Below, piece after piece: positions 56,299-64,000 of a stretch of 64,000 nucleotides of DNA. The notes beneath the pieces were generated by a model, which was not told the origin of the DNA, ran no database searches, and was given only the letters and a program-made list of their open reading frames with translations. The stretch comes from Pseudomonas sp. FP2309 (GTDB lineage: Bacteria; Pseudomonadota; Gammaproteobacteria; Pseudomonadales; Pseudomonadaceae). A program made the position numbers and the translations under genes. The DNA lies in the NCBI RefSeq assembly GCF_030687575.1, contig NZ_CP117439.1:1860001-1924000 (forward strand). The letters run 5' to 3'. Position 1 is the stretch's first letter, and the number at the start of each line of letters is the position of its first letter.

Positions 56299-57213
56299 AT
56301 GGCAGGAAGCAGCTTGTTGGTGTTGATTGACGATATCGCCGCAGTACTCGATGACGTCGCCCTGATGACAAAAGTGGCCGCGAAGAAAACGTCCGGCGTG
56401 CTGGGCGATGACCTGGCGCTTAATGCCCAGCAGGTGTCAGGCGTACGCGCCGATCGGGAAATCCCTGTGGTGTGGGCGGTGGCCAAGGGCTCGTTCGTCA
56501 ATAAACTGATTCTGGTGCCGACGGCCCTGTTGATCAGCGCATTTGCCCCTTGGGCGGTAACGCCGCTGTTGATGCTCGGCGGCGCCTACCTGTGTTTCGA
56601 AGGTTTCGAAAAGCTCGCGCATAAATTTCTCCACAGCAAGTCCGAAGACCAGGCCGAACATGCGCACTTGGTCGAAGCGGTGGCCGACCCAGCGGTCGAT
56701 CTGGTGGCCTTCGAAAAGGACAAGATCAAAGGCGCGATCCGCACCGATTTCATCCTCTCGGCCGAAATCATCGCCATCACCCTCGGTATTGTGGCCGATG
56801 CGCCCCTGATGCAGCAGGTGATCGTGCTGTCGGGGATCGCCATCGTGATGACGGCCGGCGTTTACGGGCTGGTGGCCGGCATCGTCAAGCTCGATGACCT
56901 GGGCCTGTGGCTCACGCAGAAGCCCGGCCAGGTGGCGCGCAGCATCGGCGGCGGCATCCTGCGCGCGGCGCCGTACATGATGAAGAGCCTGTCGGTGATC
57001 GGCACGGCGGCGATGTTCATGGTCGGCGGCGGCATCCTCACCCACGGCGTGCCGGTGGTGCATCACTGGATCGAGACGGTGAGCCAGAGTGCGGGTGCGG
57101 TGGCGTGGTTGATGCCGACGGTGCTCAATGCTGTGGCGGGGATCATTGCCGGAGCGGTGGTGCTGGCGGTGGTCAGTGGCCTCGGCAAGGTTTGGAAGAC
57201 CCTCAGGGCTTAA
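56299..57213 (+). CDS. yedI: DUF808 family inner-membrane protein YedI
   Basis: 304 aa. The N-terminus [21 protein letters not shown] and the [28 protein letters not shown] segment define the DUF808/YedI family; several membrane segments follow. Function unknown. Start ATG 56299; a terminator lies directly downstream. Confidence 0.92.
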   Translation: MAGSSLLVLIDDIAAVLDDVALMTKVAAKKTSGVLGDDLALNAQQVSGVRADREIPVVWAVAKGSFVNKLILVPTALLISAFAPWAVTPLLMLGGAYLCFEGFEKLAHKFLHSKSEDQAEHAHLVEAVADPAVDLVAFEKDKIKGAIRTDFILSAEIIAITLGIVADAPLMQQVIVLSGIAIVMTAGVYGLVAGIVKLDDLGLWLTQKPGQVARSIGGGILRAAPYMMKSLSVIGTAAMFMVGGGILTHGVPVVHHWIETVSQSAGAVAWLMPTVLNAVAGIIAGAVVLAVVSGLGKVWKTLRA

Positions 57214-57224
57214 ATGGCAGGTAT

Positions 57225-57256
57225 AAAAAAGGCCATTCATTCGAATGGCCTTTTTT
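57225..57256. terminator. bidirectional intrinsic terminator
   Basis: GGCCATTC-ATTC-GAATGGCC flanked by A6 and T6; it serves yedI and the convergent MlaA gene. Confidence 0.93.
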
Positions 57257-57267
57257 GTGCGCGTTGT

Positions 57268-58056
57268 TTACTCGGCAATCTGCAATTTGCGCGATTCGGT
57301 GTAGATATACCGCACCTTTTCATACTCGAACGGCGAGTTCATCTGGCCGTAGCGGAAGCTGGTCTGGTAGCGCTTGTCCACCGCGCGCAGGGCCCAGATT
57401 TCCGGGTGGTTGGAGCTGACTTCGGAGACGTTCAGGAAGTTGATCTGGGATTCGGCGGTGTAGTCCACCAGCAGGCCGCCGGTGTCGCGCAGGTTTGATG
57501 GGCCGAAGATCGGCAGCACCAGGTACGCGCCGCCGGGTACGCCATAGAAGCCCAGGGTCTGGCCGAAGTCTTCGCTCTGGCGTGGCAGGCCCATGGCGGT
57601 GGCCGGGTCCCACAGGCCGGCGATGCCGACGGTGGTGTTGAGCAGCAGGCGCCCGGTGGTTTCCAGTGAACGGTGGCCCTTGAGTTGCAGCAGGCTGTTC
57701 AACAGGTTGGGCACATCGCCCAGGTTGTTGAAGAAGTTGCTCACGCCGGTCCGCAGGAAACTTGGCGTAACGTAGGTGTAGCCGTTGACCACGGGCAGGA
57801 ACACCCATTGGTCGAAGCGGTAGTTGAAGTGGTACACACGACGGTTCCACGCTTCCAGCGGGTCATACACGTTAAGCGCGGTGAGTGTCGAACGCTCGAA
57901 TTCACGCTGGTCCAGGCCTGGGTTGAACTTGAGCTTGGTCAGCGGCTCCTTGAAGCCATCGGCGCCGACCGTGACCGGTTCGTGAGCCTTGCTGTTGTCG
58001 GCATTGGCGACGCCTGCGCACATCAGCGCGGCGAGCAGCAAAAGATATTTAGCCAC
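57268..58056 (-). CDS. MlaA (VacJ)-family outer-membrane phospholipid protein
   Basis: 262 aa. NVYDPLEAWNRRVYHFNYRFD, NFFNNLGDVPNLLNSLLQLK and FGQTLGFYGVPGGAYLVLPIFGPSNLRDTGG are MlaA hallmarks. The N-terminal signal peptide (about 1-19, ending VANA) has no clear lipobox, so this copy may be soluble or held otherwise. MlaA removes phospholipids from the outer leaflet of the outer membrane. It overlaps the hydrolase gene by 8 bp. Confidence 0.92.
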   Translation of the reverse strand: MAKYLLLLAALMCAGVANADNSKAHEPVTVGADGFKEPLTKLKFNPGLDQREFERSTLTALNVYDPLEAWNRRVYHFNYRFDQWVFLPVVNGYTYVTPSFLRTGVSNFFNNLGDVPNLLNSLLQLKGHRSLETTGRLLLNTTVGIAGLWDPATAMGLPRQSEDFGQTLGFYGVPGGAYLVLPIFGPSNLRDTGGLLVDYTAESQINFLNVSEVSSNHPEIWALRAVDKRYQTSFRYGQMNSPFEYEKVRYIYTESRKLQIAE

Positions 58057-59347
58057 GGAAGAACTCCAGCATGGCGTCGGCGTTGACGCGGTAATTAAGG
58101 TTGCCGCAGTGGCCGCCCAGCGGGTAGACGGTCAGGCGATCGCCGAAGGTTTTACGCAAAAAGCCGAGATCGCCCGGGCCCAGGATCACGTCGTCGGCGT
58201 TGTGCATGACGGCGATTTTCGGGCTGGCGTGCAGGTAGTCCTTGAGGGCGTACAGGCTGACCTGATCGACCAGCTGCAGCAGGCTGCCACCGTCGGAGCG
58301 CGCGCGCCACATCGGGATCACTTGCTCGGTGAGGTAGCAGTCGAAGTCGCATTGCAGCGCACGCTTGAGGAACGGCGTGAGGCTGGTGCCTTCGGTGATC
58401 GGATACTTGGGCGGAATGATCAGGCCGCGGCGGTTGATCAAGTCCGAGGTAAAGGCGATGTCGGCTGCCGAGAAGCGGAACGAGGTGCCGATCAGCATGG
58501 CCATCTGTTCGTTGGTCAGGTGCTGCTTGGATTGCTGGAAGTCGTAGAGCAGGGCGTCATTGAGGTCGATGTAGCCCTTTTGCTGGAAGTAGCGGGTCAG
58601 CTTGTTCAGCACCAGTTCATAGAAGGTGGTGGTGTTGTTGATGCCCTTGACCTCGGTTTGGACCAGTTTGTCGAGGTTGCTGATCGAGGTGTAGAGGTTG
58701 ACCGGCGGGTTGAGCAGCAGCACTTTCTTGAAGTTGAAGCTGCGACGGGTCTCGTCCAGTTTGCTGACGAAGGCCGCATCCAGCGCACCCAGGCTGTAGC
58801 CGGTGAGGTAGAAGTCGGTCACCGGCAGCGAAGCGTTCTGCGCGCGCACCGCTTGCATCACGCGGTACATGTCTTCGGCGTCTTCCTGGCTGATGCCGGG
58901 GGTGGCGAAGCGCGATGCGGAGGCGATGAAGTCAAAGCTGGTGGGCGACGACAGTTGCACCACGTGGTAGCCGGCCTGGTAGTACAGTTTTTTCAGGTAT
59001 TCGTTGATGCTGCTGTCAAACCGCGCACCGGTGCCCGCGATCAGAAAGATCAGCGGCGCGGCGCGATCCTGCTTGGCGATGCGGTAGGTGAGCTTTTTCA
59101 CCGCCCAGAAGTTGTCCGGCAGGCTGAACTCGCGCTCGGGGCGCATGTTGAGGGTGTAGTCGGACTGGTTGATCTCGTCGTCGGTTGGCAATTTTGGCCG
59201 AAGGTCAGGCGGGGTGGTCGCGATGGTCGCTTCGAACGGGTTGGTCAAAGGGTAGCCATAGCTGGCTTGGTCGATGTCGACCGCCAGTGCTGACGCACTC
59301 AAAAAAAGGCTGCCCAGTAAGGCAGCACAGCGCAAGGAACGGAGCAT
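58049..59347 (-). CDS. secreted alpha/beta-fold hydrolase
   Basis: 432 aa with a signal peptide (about 1-22, ending ALA). The nucleophile elbow GYSLGALDA (Ser about 188), an Asp in HNADDVILG and a His in YPLGGHCGN form a complete triad; FLIAGTGARFDSS gives the oxyanion loop. Substrate unknown; related Pseudomonas proteins are sometimes mislabelled as serine/threonine kinases. The 8 bp overlap with the MlaA gene points to a lipid or envelope ester as substrate. Confidence 0.85.
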   Translation of the reverse strand: MLRSLRCAALLGSLFLSASALAVDIDQASYGYPLTNPFEATIATTPPDLRPKLPTDDEINQSDYTLNMRPEREFSLPDNFWAVKKLTYRIAKQDRAAPLIFLIAGTGARFDSSINEYLKKLYYQAGYHVVQLSSPTSFDFIASASRFATPGISQEDAEDMYRVMQAVRAQNASLPVTDFYLTGYSLGALDAAFVSKLDETRRSFNFKKVLLLNPPVNLYTSISNLDKLVQTEVKGINNTTTFYELVLNKLTRYFQQKGYIDLNDALLYDFQQSKQHLTNEQMAMLIGTSFRFSAADIAFTSDLINRRGLIIPPKYPITEGTSLTPFLKRALQCDFDCYLTEQVIPMWRARSDGGSLLQLVDQVSLYALKDYLHASPKIAVMHNADDVILGPGDLGFLRKTFGDRLTVYPLGGHCGNLNYRVNADAMLEFFRG

Positions 59348-59584
59348 GACTTAATCCCTAAGAGGAAACGTGCTTGATGAAGTTCGCAGGCTATGACCAC
59401 CGCGTAACGTCCGAAGTGCCAGTACACGGCACGAAAAGTCGGAAAATAACGTCGGAATCGGGGTAATAGTAGCCAGACGATACACTTTGCCACGCATCTA
59501 TGAACACTAATTGTGTGTATGTCCCTTGCTAACGGCCGTCGGAGCATTAAGCTGGGCGCCGTTTTTGCCTATCGGAGTACCTCC

Positions 59585-59953
59585 ATGTCCCGTCGTTTGC
59601 CGCTGATTTTGCTGCTTATTGCCTTGCCGTTATGGCTCGCCGCCAGTTATGGCGCGCGCTACGGCTTTATGGAGGATGGCCGCTGGGTGGGCATTTGCGT
59701 GGACGAGGCCAGCCGCTGGGAATGCCAACTGCGTGGGAACCTTGGGTTGATGATTCACTTCAAGGTGCTGGGCTGGGCGGCGTTGATCACCGCGGTGCTC
59801 GGGTTTTTCGTGCCGGGGCGGGCGGGATGGGGGCTGGCGGTGTTGGCGATGGTCTTTGGTTTGCCCGCGCTGGCGTTGTACAACACCACGTTTGCGGTGT
59901 TTGCGGTGGTGATTGCGGGGTTACGGTTGGTGCGCAAGCCCCCCGCCACATGA
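59585..59953 (+). CDS. small inner-membrane protein
   Basis: 122 aa with hydrophobic segments at about 5-22, 58-76, 80-98 and 100-114, and a short periplasmic loop with two Cys (GICVDEASRWECQLRG) that could form a disulfide. I do not recognise the family. GGAG precedes ATG 59585. It is convergent with the GH17 gene. Confidence 0.75.
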   Translation: MSRRLPLILLLIALPLWLAASYGARYGFMEDGRWVGICVDEASRWECQLRGNLGLMIHFKVLGWAALITAVLGFFVPGRAGWGLAVLAMVFGLPALALYNTTFAVFAVVIAGLRLVRKPPAT

Positions 59954-59965
59954 GAACGCGTTGCC

Positions 59966-59987
59966 AATGTGGGAGGGGGCTTGCGCT
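59966..59987. repeat. REP half-site
   Basis: AATGTGGGAGGGGGCTTGCG is the common half of Pseudomonas REP palindromes, here as a solitary copy between convergent genes. Confidence 0.6.
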
Positions 59988-59996
59988 GATGGGGTC

Positions 59997-61550
59997 TTAA
60001 GCCTTGTGCATCCGCAAGCACCGCCACAAGGCTGCGACCATCAACACACTGACCAGCGCCCAAGCCCAAGCCTGCTGGTTCAACAACCCTTCGCGATACA
60101 GCTGCGGCGCAATGCCGGCGCCAATGATGAAGGTCAGCAGCGCGATCTCCCGTCGCGGCCCGCTCACAGGGCGAAGCAGATATACCAAGCCTGGCAGCAC
60201 CAGCGCCGCACTTGGGAAGCTGCGATATCGTGGGTCGAACACCAACGCCAGCATCATCACCGCACCGGCAAAACCGGCGATCGCCACCAGCCAACCCGCA
60301 CGTTGCTCCAGCCAGTTGAAGGCCCGCTCGCGCCAACCTTCCCGGGCGCTCAATGCCAACGCGGCATGAGCCAGCACCAGCAGATTCAACGCCACCAGCA
60401 CGCCAGCCCACGCCCATTCGTCATTAAAGCGGGCGGTGACGCGGGTGAGTTCCGCCCAGGTACCGATGGAACAGGCGGCGACGGCACCGAGCAGGGGTAG
60501 CGCAATAGCGTTGCGCGCACTGCGCACGCGCCCCCCCAGCGTCAACGTAGCCAACACAATGATGCCCCCGACGCCCAGCCACAGCGGCCAGTACGGCACG
60601 TTGGTCACCGGCCCGGCGAGGATGCCCTTATCCTGGCGATCGGCATCGAACAGCCCCCAGTAACCGCCGACCGCGCCTTCACTGGCGCGTTTCCATGGCT
60701 GGTCGAAGGCTTCGATCAGGTTGTAGTGCCAGCCATTGGCCTCGGCCATGGCCACGAAGCCGCGCATGAACTTGGCTTCGTTGACCCGGCTCGGCACCGC
60801 GGTTTCCCGCTGACGGCCTTCGCTCGGCCAGCCGGTCTCTCCGATCAGCACATCCTTGGGCGCGAATTTGTTACCGAAGGTCTGGCGCACATCGCCCACA
60901 TGCTTGAGGGCCTGGTCGATGCCGGACGGGTCATCCTCCCAGTACGGCAGCAGGTGAATGGTCAGGAAATCCACCGCCGGGGCGATTTCGGGGTGTTGCA
61001 GCCAGAACTCCCACACATCGGCATAGGTCACCGGCTGCTTGATCTGGCTTTTGACTTTTTGGATCAGCCGCACCAATTGCGAGGCGGTGACTTCTTTGCG
61101 CAGCAGGGCCTCGTTGCCGACGATCACCGAAGTGACCACATCGGGGTTGGCGTTGGCCGAAGTGATCAGCAGGTCGACCTCTTTTTCCGTTGCGACCGGG
61201 TCGCTGCTGACCCAGGCACCGATCATCAATTTCAACCCGTGCTTGCGCGCCAGCGCCGGCAGGGCTTCCAGGCCGGTCATGGAGTACGTGCGAATGCATT
61301 CAAAGCGGGTGGCCAGCAGGGCCAGGTCAGCGTCCATGCGTGCGGGGCGCAGGGTGAACGGTTGGTCGAAGGGGGATTGGTCCTTGTCGAACGGGGTGTA
61401 GGAGGCACATTGCAGCTTGTGGCTGGCGCTGGCGACGTCCGGCAGCACCACCGGCCGGCCGAGGCCATACCAGTAGCCGACAAGGGCCAGCAGGCCGAGG
61501 ATCAGGGCGAAGAAATAGGGCAGGGCAGGGAAGCGGGCATTCGCGGGCAT
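59997..61550 (-). CDS. GH17-family membrane-bound glucanase/transglucosylase
   Basis: 517 aa. N-terminal membrane anchor (about 12-32), a glycoside hydrolase family 17 domain (about 45-305) with acid/base VGNEALLR and nucleophile IGETGWPS, then about six membrane helices. This resembles NdvB-associated beta-1,3-glucosyltransferases but lacks the GT2 synthase domain. A role in periplasmic or exported glucan branching is inferred. Start ATG 61550. Confidence 0.88.
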   Translation of the reverse strand: MPANARFPALPYFFALILGLLALVGYWYGLGRPVVLPDVASASHKLQCASYTPFDKDQSPFDQPFTLRPARMDADLALLATRFECIRTYSMTGLEALPALARKHGLKLMIGAWVSSDPVATEKEVDLLITSANANPDVVTSVIVGNEALLRKEVTASQLVRLIQKVKSQIKQPVTYADVWEFWLQHPEIAPAVDFLTIHLLPYWEDDPSGIDQALKHVGDVRQTFGNKFAPKDVLIGETGWPSEGRQRETAVPSRVNEAKFMRGFVAMAEANGWHYNLIEAFDQPWKRASEGAVGGYWGLFDADRQDKGILAGPVTNVPYWPLWLGVGGIIVLATLTLGGRVRSARNAIALPLLGAVAACSIGTWAELTRVTARFNDEWAWAGVLVALNLLVLAHAALALSAREGWRERAFNWLEQRAGWLVAIAGFAGAVMMLALVFDPRYRSFPSAALVLPGLVYLLRPVSGPRREIALLTFIIGAGIAPQLYREGLLNQQAWAWALVSVLMVAALWRCLRMHKA

Positions 61551-61880
61551 GGTCGGCTTATCTGGGGAGCAAAGGCGCGCATCTTACCCGGATTTGCCCC
61601 TTGCCAGTGGGGCTGCATGATTTTGACATGCAAAGTTCGGGCGGAATTTTGACGCCATGTTCGCAGAAATGCGCTGCTGGCGATGTGATGTCGTTTCTTG
61701 CTTGTATAAGGTCGCTGCCAGAGCAGGACGTTGGCCTCGTGAGGTTGATGATCGAAGTGTCAGCATTCCACTGATGTCGCAGCCACCGGATCGATGCGCG
61801 TGAGGGGGCGCGGTGCACCACAGAACAACAGGTTGACGTCGCTCGACATTCGTCGGGCGCAGCACTTTCGGGGAAGTACG
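61551..61880. other. 330-bp gap between the GH17 gene and betX
   Basis: No gene is supported here. It must hold the promoters of both divergent genes; I saw no well-defined -35/-10 pair or clear operator. Confidence 0.5.
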
Positions 61881-62732
61881 ATGAAGATGCGACGACTCTT
61901 GGGCGCAGCTGCCACTCTGGTAGTTGCGATGAGCTCCACACTGGCCAGTGCCGACAGCAAAACCCTGAGCATCGGCTACGTGGATGGCTGGTCGGACAGC
62001 GTTGCCACCACTCACGTGGCGGCGGAAGTGATCAAGCAAAAGCTCGGTTATGACGTGAAACTGCAAGCGGTCGCCACCGGGATCATGTGGCAGGGCGTGG
62101 CCACCGGCAAGCTCGATGCCATGCTCTCGGCCTGGCTGCCCGTGACCCACGGCGAGTACTGGACCAAGAACAAGGACAAGGTGGTCGACTACGGCCCCAA
62201 CTTCAAGGATGCCAAGATCGGCTTGATCGTGCCGGAGTACGTCAAGGCCAAGTCCATCGAAGACCTCAAAACCGACACCACCTTCAAGAATAAAATCGTC
62301 GGCATCGACGCCGGTTCAGGCGTGATGCTCAAGACCGACGAAGCCATCAAGCAGTACGGCCTCGATTACAAGCTGCAAGCCAGTTCGGGCGCCGCAATGA
62401 TCGCCGAGCTGACCCGCGCAGAAGACAAGCAGGAATCCATCGCCGTCACCGGTTGGGTGCCGCACTGGATGTTCGCCAAGTGGAAACTGCGTTTCCTGGA
62501 AGACCCAAAAGGGATTTACGGCGCTGCTGAAACCGTCAACAGCATCGGCAGCAAGGGCCTGGAGAAGAAAGCGCCGGAAGTCGCGGCCTTCCTGAAGAAG
62601 TTCCAGTGGGCCTCCAAGGACGAAATCGGCGAAGTCATGCTCGCTATCCAGGAGGGCGCCAAGCCTGACGCGGCGGCCAAGGACTGGGTTGCCAAGCACC
62701 CTGAGCGTGTTGCTGAGTGGACCGCTAAATAA
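61881..62732 (+). CDS. betX: glycine betaine-binding protein BetX
   Basis: 283 aa periplasmic component of an ABC importer. Signal peptide (about 1-25, ending ASA), then LSIGYVDGWSDSVATTHVAAEV, MWQGVATGKLDAMLSAWLP and VTGWVPHWMFAKWKLRFLEDP, OpuAC/ProX-type segments with the Trp residues that cage betaine. No permease gene is adjacent, as for the orphan betX (PA3236) of P. aeruginosa, which also lies beside yjcH-actP and uses the CbcWV transporter. Start ATG 61881. Confidence 0.9.
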   Translation: MKMRRLLGAAATLVVAMSSTLASADSKTLSIGYVDGWSDSVATTHVAAEVIKQKLGYDVKLQAVATGIMWQGVATGKLDAMLSAWLPVTHGEYWTKNKDKVVDYGPNFKDAKIGLIVPEYVKAKSIEDLKTDTTFKNKIVGIDAGSGVMLKTDEAIKQYGLDYKLQASSGAAMIAELTRAEDKQESIAVTGWVPHWMFAKWKLRFLEDPKGIYGAAETVNSIGSKGLEKKAPEVAAFLKKFQWASKDEIGEVMLAIQEGAKPDAAAKDWVAKHPERVAEWTAK

Positions 62733-62762
62733 CGTACAGCGCTCTAAACAGCACCTTACAAG

Positions 62763-62792
62763 CCCGTCTGGCGTTCGCGCCAGGCGGGTTTT
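62763..62792 (+). terminator. intrinsic terminator of betX
   Basis: CCCGTCTGGCG-TTCG-CGCCAGGCGGG followed by TTTT: 11 bp stem with a stable UUCG tetraloop. Confidence 0.93.
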
Positions 62793-62875
62793 GTCGTTTC
62801 AGGGCAAGGGGCCGTCAATTTAATCAGTTCAATGTTGGCGGCAACCGTCATGTGGTTCTACTACTAAGGTCGTCT

Positions 62876-62887
62876 GGAACCAGTTCC
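62876..62887. promoter_or_regulatory. dyad upstream of yjcH
   Basis: GGAAC-CA-GTTCC, 12 bp palindrome, 61 bp before the yjcH start. It may be an operator for the acetate-uptake operon; no protein can be named. Confidence 0.35.
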
Positions 62888-62913
62888 GCAGCCGCATACA
62901 GTGGCTATGTTCC

Positions 62914-62921
62914 AATAATAA
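62914..62921 (+). promoter_or_regulatory. candidate Hfq/Crc catabolite-activity motif
   Basis: AATAATAA fits AANAANAA and lies in the 5' leader of yjcH. A second copy, AAAAACAA at 62942-62949, touches the start codon, where Hfq-Crc would block ribosome binding. Confidence 0.45.
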
Positions 62922-62948
62922 AAAAGCTGTGCTGCGAGGATAAAAACA

Positions 62949-63260
62949 ATGAACGACAGCATTTACCTCTCGATTCAAAACAGCCCGCGTTTCAAGGAGC
63001 TGGTGAGAAAAAGGGAACGATTCGCCTGGATTCTCTCGGCAATCATGCTAGGGCTTTACTCCGCTTTCATCCTGTTGATCGCCTACGGGCCACAAGTACT
63101 GGGGGCCAAGATCAGCCCCGGTTCGTCGATTACCTGGGGCATTCCCTTGGGCGTCGGGTTGATTGTGTCCGCTTTTATTCTGACCGGCATTTACGTGCGT
63201 CGGGCCAATGGCGAGTTTGACGATTTGAACAATGCGATTCTCAAGGAGGCTGCGCAATGA
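62949..63260 (+). CDS. yjcH: DUF485 membrane protein YjcH
   Basis: 103 aa with two membrane helices (about 26-46 and 62-83). [20 protein letters not shown] is the DUF485 signature. It is always found before the acetate permease gene actP. GAGG precedes ATG 62949, and its stop overlaps the actP start by 4 bp. Confidence 0.95.
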   Translation: MNDSIYLSIQNSPRFKELVRKRERFAWILSAIMLGLYSAFILLIAYGPQVLGAKISPGSSITWGIPLGVGLIVSAFILTGIYVRRANGEFDDLNNAILKEAAQ

Positions 63261-64000
63261 TCCGTCGTCTACTGGCAGTATTCGGCGCTTCGCTTTTTGC
63301 TCCTGCCGTTTGGGCGGCGGACGCATTGACCGGTGAAGTGCATAAGCAACCGCTGAACATCTCGGCCATCCTGATGTTTATCGCATTCGTCGGTGCCACC
63401 CTGTGCATCACTTACTGGGCTTCCAAGCGTAACAAGTCGGCGGCCGATTACTACGCGGCCGGCGGCAAGATCACCGGTTTCCAGAACGGTCTGGCCATTG
63501 CCGGTGACTACATGTCGGCGGCGTCCTTCCTGGGGATTTCCGCGCTGGTGTACACCTCTGGCTATGATGGTCTGATCTACTCGATCGGCTTTCTGGTGGG
63601 CTGGCCGATCATTCTGTTCCTGATCGCTGAGCGCCTGCGTAACCTGGGTAAATACACCTTTGCCGACGTGGCGTCCTACCGCCTCGGGCAAACCCAGATC
63701 CGCAGCCTGTCGGCCTGTGGCTCCCTGGTGGTGGTGGCGTTCTACCTGATCGCGCAGATGGTCGGCGCCGGTAAGCTGATCCAACTGCTGTTCGGTCTGG
63801 ACTACCACGTAGCGGTGATCCTGGTCGGCATCTTGATGTGCATGTACGTGTTGTTCGGCGGCATGCTGGCGACCACCTGGGTGCAGATCATCAAGGCGGT
63901 GCTGCTGTTGTCCGGCGCGTCGTTCATGGCCCTGATGGTCATGAAACACGTCAACTTCGACTTCAACATGCTGTTCTCCGAGGCGATCAAGGTTCACCCT
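63257..64000 (+). CDS. actP: cation/acetate symporter ActP (3' end outside window)
   Basis: The first 248 codons of a sodium:solute symporter (full length about 550 aa). Signal peptide (about 1-20, ending WAA), then [40 protein letters not shown] and [19 protein letters not shown], ActP hallmarks. AAGGAGG precedes the ATG, which lies in the yjcH stop. It imports acetate and short organic acids. Confidence 0.95.
   Translation, partial: MIRRLLAVFGASLFAPAVWAADALTGEVHKQPLNISAILMFIAFVGATLCITYWASKRNKSAADYYAAGGKITGFQNGLAIAGDYMSAASFLGISALVYTSGYDGLIYSIGFLVGWPIILFLIAERLRNLGKYTFADVASYRLGQTQIRSLSACGSLVVVAFYLIAQMVGAGKLIQLLFGLDYHVAVILVGILMCMYVLFGGMLATTWVQIIKAVLLLSGASFMALMVMKHVNFDFNMLFSEAIKVHP

Overview
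The window is chromosomal DNA from a Pseudomonas of the fluorescens group. The evidence is the high GC content, the gene families and their order, and the REP-type intergenic palindromes (cores such as GAGCAAGCTC or GGGAGGGGGCTTGC). Many blocks match, from memory, the gene order of P. aeruginosa: tpm-htpX-alaA-msrB-gpx-ospR-sagS, dgt next to a Roc-type two-component pair, mobA/moaB/moeA, ccmABCDEFGHI, pyk-ttuD-glxR-hyi-gcl, and betX-yjcH-actP. There are no rRNA or tRNA genes, no insertion sequences, no prophage and no CRISPR array. Gene density is high and most genes are core housekeeping.

Layout. 1-8.9 kb: a truncated YcaQ-type glycosylase, a class II DAHP synthase, a spermidine-synthase-like protein, a crotonase, the RNA helicase DeaD with a long structured leader, a DODA-type dioxygenase, thiopurine methyltransferase and HtpX. 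9-16 kb: an oxidative-stress block (alaA, msrB, glutathione peroxidase, ospR, the hybrid kinase sagS, a DUF815 ATPase and free methionine-R-sulfoxide reductase). 15.9-23.5 kb: a BvgS/RocS-type hybrid sensor with its LuxR-type regulator, a stand-alone receiver, dGTPase and an EAL phosphodiesterase. 23.6-28.7 kb: a YqjD/YqjE-type membrane operon, an ammonium transporter with a candidate sigma-54 promoter, a CPA2 antiporter, a small thioredoxin-fold protein and a DUF2025-type gene behind a LexA box.

28.8-32.5 kb: a pseudouridine synthase, a YgdI lipoprotein and molybdenum-cofactor genes. 32.5-34.4 kb: a two-gene FlhB-C-terminal-like/FliK-like module. 34.6-41.5 kb: the complete cytochrome c maturation operon ccmABCDEFGHI, mostly with overlapping stops and starts. 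41.6-47.4 kb: an accessory stretch with a Pro-rich lipoprotein, a small Pseudomonas-specific gene, an orphan phnN, a scar joining a LysR remnant to a HicB remnant, an MFS exporter, a sulfate-binding protein and a potassium channel. 47.4-56.2 kb: a urea transporter and the glyoxylate/glycerate pathway (gcl, hyi, glxR, glycerate kinase, pyruvate kinase), which takes two glyoxylates to pyruvate, with a divergent GlcG/HbpS-like gene and a RutR-like TetR regulator. 56.3-64 kb: YedI, a hydrolase-MlaA pair, a GH17 membrane protein, betX, yjcH and the start of actP.

The window looks like ordinary core chromosome, and I saw no clear-cut new multi-gene system. The observations most worth checking are regulatory: a hairpin that buries the deaD start codon, two TTGTATACAA operators between gcl and its divergent neighbour, the ospR operator, a LexA box on a DUF2025-type gene, the sigma-54 promoter and leader of the ammonium transporter, and a repeated CTACCAC motif with a minus-strand terminator upstream of a small Pseudomonas-specific gene.
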